A model generated the notes under the pieces. That model was not told the origin of the DNA. It saw only the letters and a program-made list of their open reading frames with translations, and did not search any database. This document shows positions 1-7,811 of a stretch of DNA of 64,000 nt, one piece after another. Within the stretch, counting starts at the first letter, position 1; the number at the start of each line of letters is the position of its first letter. This DNA comes from Roseburia hominis (lineage in GTDB: Bacteria > Bacillota > Clostridia > Lachnospirales > Lachnospiraceae). Made by a program: the position numbers and the translations under genes. Location: NCBI GenBank assembly GCA_021771815.1, contig JAETOE010000027.1, forward strand, positions 1-64,000, in the 5' to 3' direction.

Positions 1-69
1 CAACAGTCCTATGTCTATTTTTTGTACCCATTTTTTTAATTTCCAATAATATTTACTTGTCAATGTCCA

Positions 70-90
70 ATGCCAGGGTTTCGCTGGCAT
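70..90 (-). terminator. Weak hairpin downstream of fruK
   Basis: On the minus strand the fruK stop is followed by an inverted repeat, ATGCCAG then a 7-base loop then CTGGCAT. No clear T-run follows, so this may be a weak terminator or an intercistronic hairpin before a further fru gene (for example a PTS permease) outside the window. The first 96 bases hold no gene that I can support. Confidence 0.3.
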
Positions 91-96
91 GATCAA

Positions 97-1041
97 TCAG
101 AATTCCGAGAGATCATTTTGCTGCTTCTCAAAGAGTCCTTTGTTTTTATCCAACAGGGCAAGTACCTCCGCCCGCGTTGCCAGTTCTTCCGAAAATGCCG
201 AAGCGCTTCCGCTGCACACGCCCATCCGAAACGCGTCCGCATAGCTGCCGCTCTCTAAATAGCCTGCCAGAAATCCGGCTACCATAGAGTCTCCCGCTCC
301 GACCGAATTTTTAAGTTCTCCCTTGGGCGCATCCGCCATATAAACGCTTCCGTCCTCTGCGATCAGTACCGCCCCGTCTCCCGCCATGGAGACCAGGACA
401 TTCTGCGCTCCCATCTCCTTAAGCCTTCTGCCGTAAGCGACGACCCTTGCCTTATCGCGCAGCGTTACTCCGAAAATCTCGCCCAGCTCATGATTATTCG
501 GTTTTACCAGAAACGGTCTGTGGCAGAGTACATTCACGAGCAGATCCTTTGTGGCGTCCACAACGATCTTAAGCTTTTTCTCCTTAAGATGCGTCATAAT
601 ATCCATATACATAGAGCTTGGCATAACGTCCGGGATGCTGCCCGCCAGGACAAGAATATCGCCGTCAGAAAGCGTATCCAGTCTGCGGTAGAGCGCATCG
701 ATATCAGACGCTGCAATCACGGGTCCCTGCCCGTTGATCTCCGTCTCCTCGTCGGAGCGAAGCTTGACATTGATTCTGGAAAATCCCTTTTCTACTTTTA
801 TAAAATTTGTGGTGATTCCCTTTTCCTCCAAAAGCTGTTCAATCTCATCCCCGGTAAATCCCGCCAGAAATCCGAGTGCCGTATTTTCATGCCCCAGGTT
901 CTTTAACACCATGGATACATTGATTCCTTTTCCGCCCGGGTAGATTATCTCGTTTTTCGTCCGGTTCACAATACCGCTTGCAAAATGCTCCACCGTCACG
1001 ATATAATCCAGCGACGGGTTAAATGTCACTGTATAAATCAT
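97..1041 (-). CDS. fruK: 1-phosphofructokinase
   Basis: This 314-residue PfkB/ribokinase-family kinase phosphorylates fructose 1-phosphate to fructose 1,6-bisphosphate with ATP in the cytoplasm, after a fructose PTS has delivered the sugar. The N-terminus (MIYTVTFNPSLDYIV) and the GGKGINVS substrate motif near residues 37-44 are typical of 1-phosphofructokinases. The C-terminal NSVGAGDSMVAGF motif holds the catalytic base Asp and the anion hole. The start is preceded by AGAGGAGGATTTGG. It lies 20 bases downstream of the DeoR-type regulator and is surely co-transcribed with it, the standard fruR-fruK layout. A tagatose-6-phosphate kinase (LacC) is the main alternative, but the fruR neighbour favours FruK. 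Confidence 0.93.
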   Translation of the reverse strand: MIYTVTFNPSLDYIVTVEHFASGIVNRTKNEIIYPGGKGINVSMVLKNLGHENTALGFLAGFTGDEIEQLLEEKGITTNFIKVEKGFSRINVKLRSDEETEINGQGPVIAASDIDALYRRLDTLSDGDILVLAGSIPDVMPSSMYMDIMTHLKEKKLKIVVDATKDLLVNVLCHRPFLVKPNNHELGEIFGVTLRDKARVVAYGRRLKEMGAQNVLVSMAGDGAVLIAEDGSVYMADAPKGELKNSVGAGDSMVAGFLAGYLESGSYADAFRMGVCSGSASAFSEELATRAEVLALLDKNKGLFEKQQNDLSEF

Positions 1042-1061
1042 CCAAATCCTCCTCTCTTCTA

Positions 1062-1808
1062 CTACAATACTTCAATCACATTCGCGCAGCTGCGGTACGC
1101 CGCCTGCAGCGGTCCGTTGGTAATCACCTTAGCGCTCTCAAAGGAAGCAAATGTCACGCTTGAAATCTGACCCAGCTTGCTGTCGTCCGCTAAAACATAA
1201 CATTCCCTGCAGTTTGTCATGGACTTCTTTTTCACCAATGCTTCCTTGACCTCCGGTGTGGAAAATCCCTTCTGAATGCTGACGCCGTTCGCTCCCCAGA
1301 AACCCTTCGTAAAATTGTACTTATCCAGGGTCGTGACCGCTTCCTCGCCGACGATCGCCTCAGTGACTGCCTTAAATTCCCCGCCCAGCAGATATACGGT
1401 AAAACCATTTTCCGCCAGCCGCTTCGCGTGGGTGATGGCGTTGGTCACGAAGATCACCTGCTTGTTCGTGATATAATCGATCATGCGCTCCGTGGTCGTA
1501 CCCGCATCAAGGTAAACAAAATCGCCCGCTTCAATCAGCCCTGCTGCATACTTTGCTATTTTGATCTTCGCCTCCTTATTTATTTCTTTGCGATTTATGA
1601 CCTTTTCATCCTTTGTACTGTAAGCATTGCTCTTTAATACCGCTCCGCCGTGCACCTTCGTCAGTCTGCCCTCCGCATCCAGCGCCGTCAGATCCCTTCG
1701 GATCGTGGATTCCGACGCGTCCAGCTCTGCCATCAACTGCTGTACGGTGACGCTTCCGTTCTGTTCCAGTACGGAACATATTTTTGCAAATCTTTCTTCT
1801 GTCAACAT
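1062..1808 (-). CDS. fruR: DeoR-family transcriptional regulator of the fru operon
   Basis: This 248-residue regulator begins with a DeoR helix-turn-helix (residues about 1-57, with the ESTIRRDL recognition segment), followed by the DeoRC sugar-phosphate sensor domain (about 75-235, including the DAGTTTERM and GGEFK motifs). Family members repress sugar operons until a phosphorylated sugar, here probably fructose 1-phosphate, binds. I choose the ATG at 1808 because GAAGGTGATTGAAC precedes it; an in-frame TTG two codons upstream is possible but poorly placed. The operator is probably the 10-bp repeat arrays around its own promoter, implying autoregulation of fruR-fruK. Confidence 0.9.
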   Translation of the reverse strand: MLTEERFAKICSVLEQNGSVTVQQLMAELDASESTIRRDLTALDAEGRLTKVHGGAVLKSNAYSTKDEKVINRKEINKEAKIKIAKYAAGLIEAGDFVYLDAGTTTERMIDYITNKQVIFVTNAITHAKRLAENGFTVYLLGGEFKAVTEAIVGEEAVTTLDKYNFTKGFWGANGVSIQKGFSTPEVKEALVKKKSMTNCRECYVLADDSKLGQISSVTFASFESAKVITNGPLQAAYRSCANVIEVL

Positions 1809-1847
1809 GTTCAATCACCTTCGTTCATATTCATTCATTTTCGGTCA
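1808..1847 (-). promoter_or_regulatory. Promoter-proximal array of four 10-bp DeoR-type repeats
   Basis: Reading the minus strand, four consecutive 10-base units start with TGA: TGACCGAAAA, TGAATGAATA, TGAACGAAGG and TGATTGAACA. They run up to the fruR start codon and the third unit contains its ribosome binding site. DeoR-family proteins are known to bind direct repeats with 10-bp spacing, so this is a likely FruR operator acting downstream of the transcription start. Confidence 0.55.
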
Positions 1848-1861
1848 TCTTTGATAGTCTT

Positions 1862-1890
1862 ATTATAAAATCAATTTCAGTCATAGTCAA
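1862..1890 (-). promoter_or_regulatory. fruR-fruK promoter
   Basis: The minus strand has a -35 box TTGACT (1885-1890) and a -10 box TATAAT (1862-1867) with exactly 17 bases between them. Both boxes fall inside the upstream 10-bp repeat array, so a regulator bound there would occlude RNA polymerase. Confidence 0.75.
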
Positions 1891-1913
1891 TCATTTTCCG
1901 TCATTTCCGGTCA
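1864..1913 (-). promoter_or_regulatory. Upstream array of 10-bp DeoR-type repeats
   Basis: On the minus strand the units TGACCGGAAA, TGACGGAAAA, TGATTGACTA and TGACTGAAAT follow without a gap, with a weaker fifth unit, TGATTTTATA, running into the -10 box. The period is one helical turn, so all units face the same side of the DNA. This is probably the main FruR operator. Confidence 0.6.
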
Positions 1914-1948
1914 CAAAAAAACCGCTTTGTTTTTGTGAAAAATATACA

Positions 1949-1993
1949 AAAAGCTGCGGCACAGAACTTTTCCGTTCTGTGCCGCAGCCTTTT
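1949..1993. terminator. Terminator of the ABC exporter operon, possibly bidirectional
   Basis: A 15-bp stem, GCTGCGGCACAGAAC paired with its complement around a 6-base loop, has A-runs on the left and T-runs on the right. It therefore reads as a rho-independent terminator on both strands. It ends the ABC exporter transcript on the minus strand. Confidence 0.85.
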
Positions 1994-2026
1994 TCGTAAA
2001 CCGGACGACGCATGTTCCAGCCGCCC

Positions 2027-3880
2027 TTATGCAACTGTTTCCTCAAACTGTGAATTATACAGATTCGCATAAAATCCGTTTGCCGCGAGCAGTTCGTCAT
2101 GATTTCCCTGCTCCACGATATCGCCGTCTTTCATGACAAGAATTATATCCGCGTCGCGGATCGTAGACAGACGATGCGCGATGATAAAGCTCGTGCGCCC
2201 CTTCATCAGATTATCCATCGCCTTCTGGATCACGACCTCGGTGCGCGTATCTACCGAGGACGTCGCCTCATCCAGTATCAGTATCTTATTGTCCGCAAGG
2301 ATCGCCCGCGCGATGGTGAGAAGCTGTTTCTGTCCCTGCGAGACATTGCTTGCATCCTCATTTAATTCCATCTGATAACCGCCCGGAAGCGTTCGGATGA
2401 AGTGATCGGCATGTGCCGCCTTCGCCGCCTCGATGACTTCCTCATCCGTCGCATCCAGCCTTCCATAGCGGATATTCTCCATGATCGTCCCCTGGAAAAG
2501 CCATGTATCCTGAAGCACCATGCCAAACGCGTCCCGAAGTTCCCTGCGGTTGAATTCCTTTACGTTATGCCCGTCGAGGCAGATCGCCCCGTCGTTCACA
2601 TCGTAGAACCGCATCAGAAGCTTCACCATCGTCGTCTTTCCCGCTCCCGTAGGCCCGACGATCGCCACTTTCTGACCCGGCGCGACCTCGGCGCAGAAAT
2701 CATGGATGATCGTCTGATCCTGTCGATACCCGAAGTGCACGTGCTCAAAAGAAACCGCTCCGGTCACCTTTGTCACATCACACGGATTCTCTACGGTCTG
2801 CTCTTCCTCTTCCTCATTTAAAAATTCAAATACGCGCTCGGACGCCGCAGCCATCGACTGCACCTGATTGATGACCTGTGCGATCTGCTGGATCGGCTGT
2901 GTAAAATTCTTCACGTACTGTATGAACGCCTGAATATCTCCGATTGTAATTCTGCCGCGGATGGCGAGCAGTCCTCCTGCCAACGCTACCGCCGCATACC
3001 CGAGGTTTCCAACGAAAACCATGATCGGATGCATCATACCGGATAGGAACTGCGACTTCCACGCAGAGTCATACAGCATTTCATTTGTCCTGCTAAACTC
3101 CTCAATCGTATCCTTCTCGCGGTTGAACGCCTTTATGACAAGATGCCCGCTGTATGTCTCCTCCACCTGTCCGTTGATATGTCCCAGATATTCCTGCTGC
3201 GTCTTAAAATAGCCCTGCGACTTCTTCACGACAAAGGATACCAGTCCCGCCGAAATCGGCAGAATAATAAGCGCGATCAATGTCATAAGCGGTGATATGC
3301 TAAGCATCATGACAAGCACACCGATCATCGTCGCAGCGGATGTAATAATCGTCGTGATGCTCTGATTCAATCCCTGTCCCAGCGTATCCACATCGTTCGT
3401 AATTCGTGAGAGAACCTCTCCATAGGTTCTGCTCTCAAAATACTTCATCGGCATACGGTTGATCTTCTCCGAGATTTCTTTCCGCAGACGGTAGCAGACC
3501 TTCTGCGTGACCCCGGTCATAATCCAGCCCTGTACAAAAGAAAACACAGCACTGAGAAGGTACAACCCTAATACAAATAATAAGACCTGACCGATATAGC
3601 CGAAGTCGATTCCTCCGGTTCCCCGAATTTTTTCCATCAGGCCTTCCGAGAGCGCCGTCGTAGCCCTTCCCATGATTTTCGGCCCGATGACGCCAAATAC
3701 TGTGGAACACGCCGCAAAAATCATAACAATAATGACTGCGAATTTAAAACTGCTGATATATATCGCAAGCTTTCCTATCGAACCTTTCAAGTCCCTCGGC
3801 TTTTCTCCCGATCCCGTTCCGTGTCCCATCGGTCCGTGCCGTCTGCCTGCTCCTCTTGCCGTCTCATTTCCGTTACTCAT
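2027..3880 (-). CDS. ABC exporter subunit with consensus ATPase site (heterodimer partner B)
   Basis: This 617-residue protein fuses a six-helix type IV exporter membrane domain (about 40-330) to a nucleotide-binding domain (about 375-610). Walker A is GPTGAGKTT, the Walker B end is ILILDEATSSVD with the catalytic Glu intact, and the switch His is in IIAHRLS. Its signature motif is NVSQGQKQ rather than LSGGQ, as seen in the TM288 half of TM287/TM288-type heterodimers. It overlaps the upstream partner gene by 8 bases, so translation is probably coupled. The substrate is unknown; drugs, peptides or lipids are all possible. The MarR gene at the operon's head suggests induction by a toxic small molecule. 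Confidence 0.9.
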   Translation of the reverse strand: MSNGNETARGAGRRHGPMGHGTGSGEKPRDLKGSIGKLAIYISSFKFAVIIVMIFAACSTVFGVIGPKIMGRATTALSEGLMEKIRGTGGIDFGYIGQVLLFVLGLYLLSAVFSFVQGWIMTGVTQKVCYRLRKEISEKINRMPMKYFESRTYGEVLSRITNDVDTLGQGLNQSITTIITSAATMIGVLVMMLSISPLMTLIALIILPISAGLVSFVVKKSQGYFKTQQEYLGHINGQVEETYSGHLVIKAFNREKDTIEEFSRTNEMLYDSAWKSQFLSGMMHPIMVFVGNLGYAAVALAGGLLAIRGRITIGDIQAFIQYVKNFTQPIQQIAQVINQVQSMAAASERVFEFLNEEEEEQTVENPCDVTKVTGAVSFEHVHFGYRQDQTIIHDFCAEVAPGQKVAIVGPTGAGKTTMVKLLMRFYDVNDGAICLDGHNVKEFNRRELRDAFGMVLQDTWLFQGTIMENIRYGRLDATDEEVIEAAKAAHADHFIRTLPGGYQMELNEDASNVSQGQKQLLTIARAILADNKILILDEATSSVDTRTEVVIQKAMDNLMKGRTSFIIAHRLSTIRDADIILVMKDGDIVEQGNHDELLAANGFYANLYNSQFEETVA

Positions 3881-6194
3881 CTAAAGGCACCTCGCTTTCC
3901 TCAAGTCCCAGCTCCTTCGCAGACATCTGGGATTTGGCTATTTCCCGATACGTCTCACAATTTATAAGCAGTTCCTCATGCGTTCCCTTTCCGACAATCC
4001 TTCCGTCGTTTAGCACAAGAATCTGATCTGCGTGCAGAATCGTACTGATTCTCTGCGCTACGATAATGACAGTCTTATCAGCAACCTTCTTCGCCAGTGC
4101 TTTCCGCAATGCGGCGTCCGTCTTTAAATCCAACGCGGAAAAGCTGTCGTCAAATATGAAAATCTGCGGTGCTTTGGCAATCGCGCGCGCAATCGCAAGA
4201 CGCTGCTTCTGCCCGCCGGAAACATTGCTGCCGCCCTGTGCAATCGTACTCTCATAGCCCTCTTTTTTCTCTTCAATAAAGTCTGACGCCTGCGCAATCT
4301 CCGCCGCTTCACGGATCTCCTCATCCGTCGCCTCATCCCTGCCGAACCGCAGATTCGATGCGATCGTACCGGAAAAAAGCACGCCCTTCTGCGGCACGAA
4401 GCCGATTTCCTCCCGCAACTCTGACATTGCGATTTCCCGGACATCCTTTCCGTCTAACGTAATGCTTCCGCCCGTCACATCATAAAGACGCGGTATAAGC
4501 TGGACAAGTGTCGATTTTCCACATCCGGTGCTGCCGATGATTGCCGTCGTCTTACCCGGCTCCGCGGTAAAGTCAATATCCGAAAGAACATCTTCGTTCG
4601 CATTCGGGTAGCGGAAATTCACATGCGAAAACCGGATAACGCCGCCATGTGCCACAAGCTTCTCGGGATTCTTAGAATCTGTAATCGACGACTCCGTTCT
4701 AAGCACCTCGTCAATACGCTCTGCCGCCACAGCCGCACGCGGAAGCATAATGGACATTGCCGCAAGCATCAGAAACGCCATAACAATCATCATGGAATAT
4801 GTGATAAACGCCGTCATCGCACCAACCTGCATCGTGCCCTCGTCAATGTGGTGCGCACCGAACCACACGATGCCCACAGTGAGCAGATTCATAATCATCA
4901 TCATACCCGGCATCATAAATGTCATGACACGGTTCGTAAACAGCATCGTCTTTGTGAGTCTCTGGTTTGCCTCGTCAAAACGCTCCTCTTCCCTCTTCTC
5001 TCTTCCAAATGCGCGGATGACCGAAAGTCCGGTCAGTATCTCACGCGCCACAAGATTGATTCTGTCAACCAACTGCTGCATCAGCTTAAAACGCGGCATG
5101 GCAACCGACATCAGCACCATGACATAACCGAGAATCACAAGCACCGCCAGAACAATGATCCAGCTCATTCCCGCCCCGGTCTCAAGCACCTTAAGGATTC
5201 CGCCAATGCCCAGAATCGGCGCATATGCGACCATTCGTATCAGCACCGCACACACCATCTGAATCTGCTGAATATCATTGGTGCTCCGTGTAATCAACGA
5301 CGCCGTGGAGAAATGATCCATCTCTGTGTTCGAGAAGCTCACCACGCGGGCGAATATCTTACCGCGCAGATCACGCCCGATGCCCGCTCCGATACGTGAT
5401 CCGAGGAATCCGATGCATACCGTCACAATTCCCATAATAAGCGCCATTCCGACCATCTTAAGCCCTGCTTTCCAGAGGTAGCCGGTCTGTATCGCATCCA
5501 CATCAACGCCTGCCGCGGCATCCACATCCGACGCATAGGCGATGCCCATGGATTTCACCAGCGAGCTTCCCATCGTCTCGACCGTGGACTCCATCTCCTC
5601 GCGCATGGAAAGCAGTTCCTCTTCACCCAGCATTCCGGCTTGCTGCATCGCCGCCAGAAGCTGCCGCATATCCACACAGGTTGCGACCGCCGTATTACCG
5701 TCCTCATCTTCCGTCTCCTTTTCGAACGTGGAAAGCTCTATGCCCATGCCTGCGCCGATTTCCTCGATGGTCACATTCTCAAACGCCGAAGCGTCCGTCC
5801 CTGTCTGCTCCGAGAGCATCCTCTTAAAAGACGCCTCGTCGATTGCCGACATCTGATAATTCATGAGCAGCGGCAGCAAAAAGGTATCGTCCAGTTCGTC
5901 CAAGCGCTCCTCTTCTGTAACGCTGCAGGTATAGACGTCCCCATCCTTTTCATAGCTTTCTTCCCATACCGTTCTTTCCTTCTCCGTCATCAAAAGCTTC
6001 GCCGTTTCGAACTCCTCTGCGGTCACGGCCGCCGGAAGCACATGCTCGATTCCATGATTCTGTATCCCTACATCAATGATATCCGATGTATAGGCAGGCA
6101 GCGACAGATCGCACCATGCCTGCACGAACAACAGGAGCAGCACCAGAATAAGCTGTCTCCAATATGGAATCATATTTTTAAATATCTTTCCCAT
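3873..6194 (-). CDS. ABC exporter subunit with degenerate ATPase site and large extracellular insert (partner A)
   Basis: This 773-residue membrane/ATPase fusion is first in the pair. After TM1 (about 10-30) comes a roughly 190-residue hydrophilic, acidic segment (about 40-235) before TM2, so an extra extracellular domain is predicted. The ATPase domain has Walker A GSTGCGKST and signature NVSGGQKQR. Walker B ends FDDSFSALD with Asp where Glu is expected, and the switch residue is Gln (VAQRIST) instead of His. That is the normal degenerate half of a heterodimeric exporter, matching the intact residues in partner B. The start follows GGAGGGAGGAACGGAAT. Confidence 0.9.
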   Translation of the reverse strand: MGKIFKNMIPYWRQLILVLLLLFVQAWCDLSLPAYTSDIIDVGIQNHGIEHVLPAAVTAEEFETAKLLMTEKERTVWEESYEKDGDVYTCSVTEEERLDELDDTFLLPLLMNYQMSAIDEASFKRMLSEQTGTDASAFENVTIEEIGAGMGIELSTFEKETEDEDGNTAVATCVDMRQLLAAMQQAGMLGEEELLSMREEMESTVETMGSSLVKSMGIAYASDVDAAAGVDVDAIQTGYLWKAGLKMVGMALIMGIVTVCIGFLGSRIGAGIGRDLRGKIFARVVSFSNTEMDHFSTASLITRSTNDIQQIQMVCAVLIRMVAYAPILGIGGILKVLETGAGMSWIIVLAVLVILGYVMVLMSVAMPRFKLMQQLVDRINLVAREILTGLSVIRAFGREKREEERFDEANQRLTKTMLFTNRVMTFMMPGMMMIMNLLTVGIVWFGAHHIDEGTMQVGAMTAFITYSMMIVMAFLMLAAMSIMLPRAAVAAERIDEVLRTESSITDSKNPEKLVAHGGVIRFSHVNFRYPNANEDVLSDIDFTAEPGKTTAIIGSTGCGKSTLVQLIPRLYDVTGGSITLDGKDVREIAMSELREEIGFVPQKGVLFSGTIASNLRFGRDEATDEEIREAAEIAQASDFIEEKKEGYESTIAQGGSNVSGGQKQRLAIARAIAKAPQIFIFDDSFSALDLKTDAALRKALAKKVADKTVIIVAQRISTILHADQILVLNDGRIVGKGTHEELLINCETYREIAKSQMSAKELGLEESEVPLDE

Positions 6195-6212
6195 ATTCCG
6201 TTCCTCCCTCCG

Positions 6213-6674
6213 TTACATTTTCTTTTTCCTGTTTCTTTTCTCAATTTCCTGCCTTGCAATTTCATACATTTCCTTCAGACATGCCGTAAGTCTCCTGACG
6301 TCCTCATCACTCATCTGTGAGACTACCGATCTTCCGAACTCTCCCATCGTAGCCGCAATCTCCTCCTGCTTTTTCTTTCCCTTTTCCGTCAGGGTCACAC
6401 AGGTATTGCGCCGGTCCGCCCGGTTTACGGTGCGCTCGATCAGCCCCTGTTCTTCCAGATTCCGCAGGCTTCTTGACACTGCCGAATTCTGCACATGCAC
6501 TCTCTCCGCCAGTTCCGATACCGTCACACTCTCTTCCTTCTGCGCGTCAGATCCGGCGATCGCCATTAAGAGCATGCAGTCGCTCTTTGCCATATCCGGA
6601 AACATATCTCCGATTCTCAGCTTGCGAAACTGGCTCATCGCCGTAAACAGTTCGGCGTGCAATTCATTCACCAT
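6213..6674 (-). CDS. MarR-family transcriptional regulator
   Basis: This 153-residue winged-helix protein contains the recognition helix QNSAVSRSLRNLEEQGLI and the wing with DRADRRN-like residues (NRADRRNTCVTLTEKG) typical of MarR. I use the internal ATG at 6674 because AAGGTGGTGGA precedes it; the longer open frame would begin upstream of the -10 box. It is 18 bases upstream of the ABC exporter pair and heads the same transcript, an arrangement usual for an exporter repressor that responds to the exported compound. A palindrome over its ribosome binding site is a probable autoregulatory operator. Confidence 0.9.
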   Translation of the reverse strand: MVNELHAELFTAMSQFRKLRIGDMFPDMAKSDCMLLMAIAGSDAQKEESVTVSELAERVHVQNSAVSRSLRNLEEQGLIERTVNRADRRNTCVTLTEKGKKKQEEIAATMGEFGRSVVSQMSDEDVRRLTACLKEMYEIARQEIEKRNRKKKM

Positions 6675-6685
6675 TTCCACCACCT

Positions 6686-6700
6686 TGTTAATTATTAACA
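6686..6700 (-). promoter_or_regulatory. 15-bp palindromic operator for the MarR protein
   Basis: TGTTAATTATTAACA is a perfect inverted repeat about a single central base. It lies between the predicted transcription start and the marR start codon, just upstream of the ribosome binding site. Size, AT-richness and position fit a MarR operator; binding itself is inferred. Confidence 0.65.
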
Positions 6701-6720
6701 TTGTTATGTTTTGTAAGCTT

Positions 6721-6749
6721 ATATTAACACAGGGAAACTGCCCCGTCAA
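6721..6749 (-). promoter_or_regulatory. Promoter of the marR-ABC operon
   Basis: The minus strand shows TTGACG (6744-6749), a 17-base spacer and TAATAT (6721-6726). The palindrome at 6686-6700 lies about 15 bases downstream of the expected transcription start. Confidence 0.65.
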
Positions 6750-6806
6750 GCAATCTCCCTGTGTTTATAATTATTTCATAATAATTCAGCCTTCGGCTTC
6801 CTAATT

Positions 6807-7574
6807 TCAGTGCTCATTGCTCCGATGAATCGCATCCAGAATCATCGCGAGATCTCCCATCTCATACTGCCCCGGCGCGCTCGGCTTCTCATGCGCGCCG
6901 AACGTCATGCAGGAACCGAACGTCTCCCCGCAGAGCCGGCTGATATTCCCGAGTTTCCCCATCGACATTGTGACAATCGGCGTATCCGGGTTCTCAAGAT
7001 GAAACTTAGAGGTCACGGAAAGCAGATCAAGCACATCCTCCGGCGTCTTCGGCATGACCGCAAGCTTTACAATATCCGCACCGCCCAGGCACATTCTCTC
7101 GAGCAGCATCCGCATCACCTCAGGCGACGGCGTCTCCTCGAAATCATGGTGCGACGCCACCACGCGTACACCGCGCTCCTTAAGGCTCCGTATCTTTCGC
7201 GTCGGCTTTTCTTCCTCAAAATATTCCAGATCCACCATATCGACACAGCCCGACTCCGCCGCTAAATCGTGCAGATCGTTCAATGTCGCCGCATCGACAT
7301 CCGCCTCGCCGCCCTGCCGCTTCGTTCGAAATGTATACAAAAACAGCTTATCGGAAAGCACGGGCGCCACCGCGTCGAACACACCGCGCACCGCATTGTA
7401 ATCGCCAAACTGCGAAAAGGCATCCACGCGCCACTCAATAACATCCGCCACGCTCTGGCTAAGATAGGTAATCTCCCTTATGACCTCCGCCGCGTCCGCT
7501 TCCATGACCGGAACACAGACGAGCGGCTTTCCCTCTCCGATCGTTCTGTTTTTCATCTTCAATGTCCTCATCAT
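6807..7574 (-). CDS. aroD: Type I 3-dehydroquinate dehydratase
   Basis: This enzyme converts 3-dehydroquinate to 3-dehydroshikimate in the shikimate pathway through a Schiff base. The 255 residues match the usual type I length. The catalytic His is in VVASHHDFEETP and the Schiff-base Lys in DIVKLAVMPKTPED. I start at the ATG of 7574, after AGAAGGGAAGAATAGT; a longer open frame to 7700 has no ribosome binding site and runs through a leader hairpin. It is transcribed away from DAHP synthase, so both shikimate genes share one control region. Confidence 0.93.
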   Translation of the reverse strand: MMRTLKMKNRTIGEGKPLVCVPVMEADAAEVIREITYLSQSVADVIEWRVDAFSQFGDYNAVRGVFDAVAPVLSDKLFLYTFRTKRQGGEADVDAATLNDLHDLAAESGCVDMVDLEYFEEEKPTRKIRSLKERGVRVVASHHDFEETPSPEVMRMLLERMCLGGADIVKLAVMPKTPEDVLDLLSVTSKFHLENPDTPIVTMSMGKLGNISRLCGETFGSCMTFGAHEKPSAPGQYEMGDLAMILDAIHRSNEH

Positions 7575-7660
7575 ACTATTCTTCCCTTCTTTTTTTCTCT
7601 CCCGTATCTCTCCGCGCAGGCAGACACCCATCCCGCCTGCCTGACATTCATTCTTAAGAT

Positions 7661-7689
7661 AGTTTACGCTATCCCGGATAAATATGCAA
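7661..7689 (-). promoter_or_regulatory. Possible aroD promoter
   Basis: The minus strand has TTGCAT (7684-7689), 17 bases, then TAAACT (7661-7666). The match is modest. The leader that follows carries a GCAGGC/GCCTGC hairpin at about 7617-7643. Confidence 0.4.
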
Positions 7690-7693
7690 ATAT

Positions 7694-7722
7694 TTGACAT
7701 CTATTCCATTATCCTTTAAGAT
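7694..7722 (+). promoter_or_regulatory. Promoter of the DAHP synthase gene
   Basis: TTGACA (7694-7699), 17 bases, TAAGAT (7717-7722). Transcription should start near 7729, giving a leader of about 80 bases. The leader contains three ATGCAT sequences (7757, 7776, 7792) and an A-rich ribosome binding site before a short open frame. Confidence 0.7.
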
Positions 7723-7775
7723 AATCCTTGTATTTTCTATTCTTAAAATACAGACTATGCATAAGAAAGGAGTGC

Positions 7776-7811
7776 ATGCATAGAAATCAAGATGCATGCA
7801 GGAACATATGA
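7776..7811 (+). CDS. Possible 11-codon leader peptide upstream of DAHP synthase
   Basis: An ATG at 7776 sits shortly after AAGAAAGGAG and opens an 11-residue frame, MHRNQDACRNI. Its TGA overlaps the ATG at 7808 of the synthase (ATGA), as in translational coupling. The spacing from the ribosome binding site is short (three bases). The peptide has no Phe, Tyr or Trp codons, so it is not a classical aromatic attenuator. Whether it is translated is uncertain. Confidence 0.3.
   Translation: MHRNQDACRNI

Noticed and set aside
4623..5399. A 258-codon open frame on the plus strand, rich in His and Arg
   Set aside because: It is antisense to the ABC exporter gene, has no ribosome binding site, and its composition is that of a reversed membrane-protein gene.
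7575..7700. N-terminal extension of AroD by 42 residues
   Set aside because: It has no ribosome binding site, crosses a leader hairpin, and the shorter start gives the family length with a good ribosome binding site.
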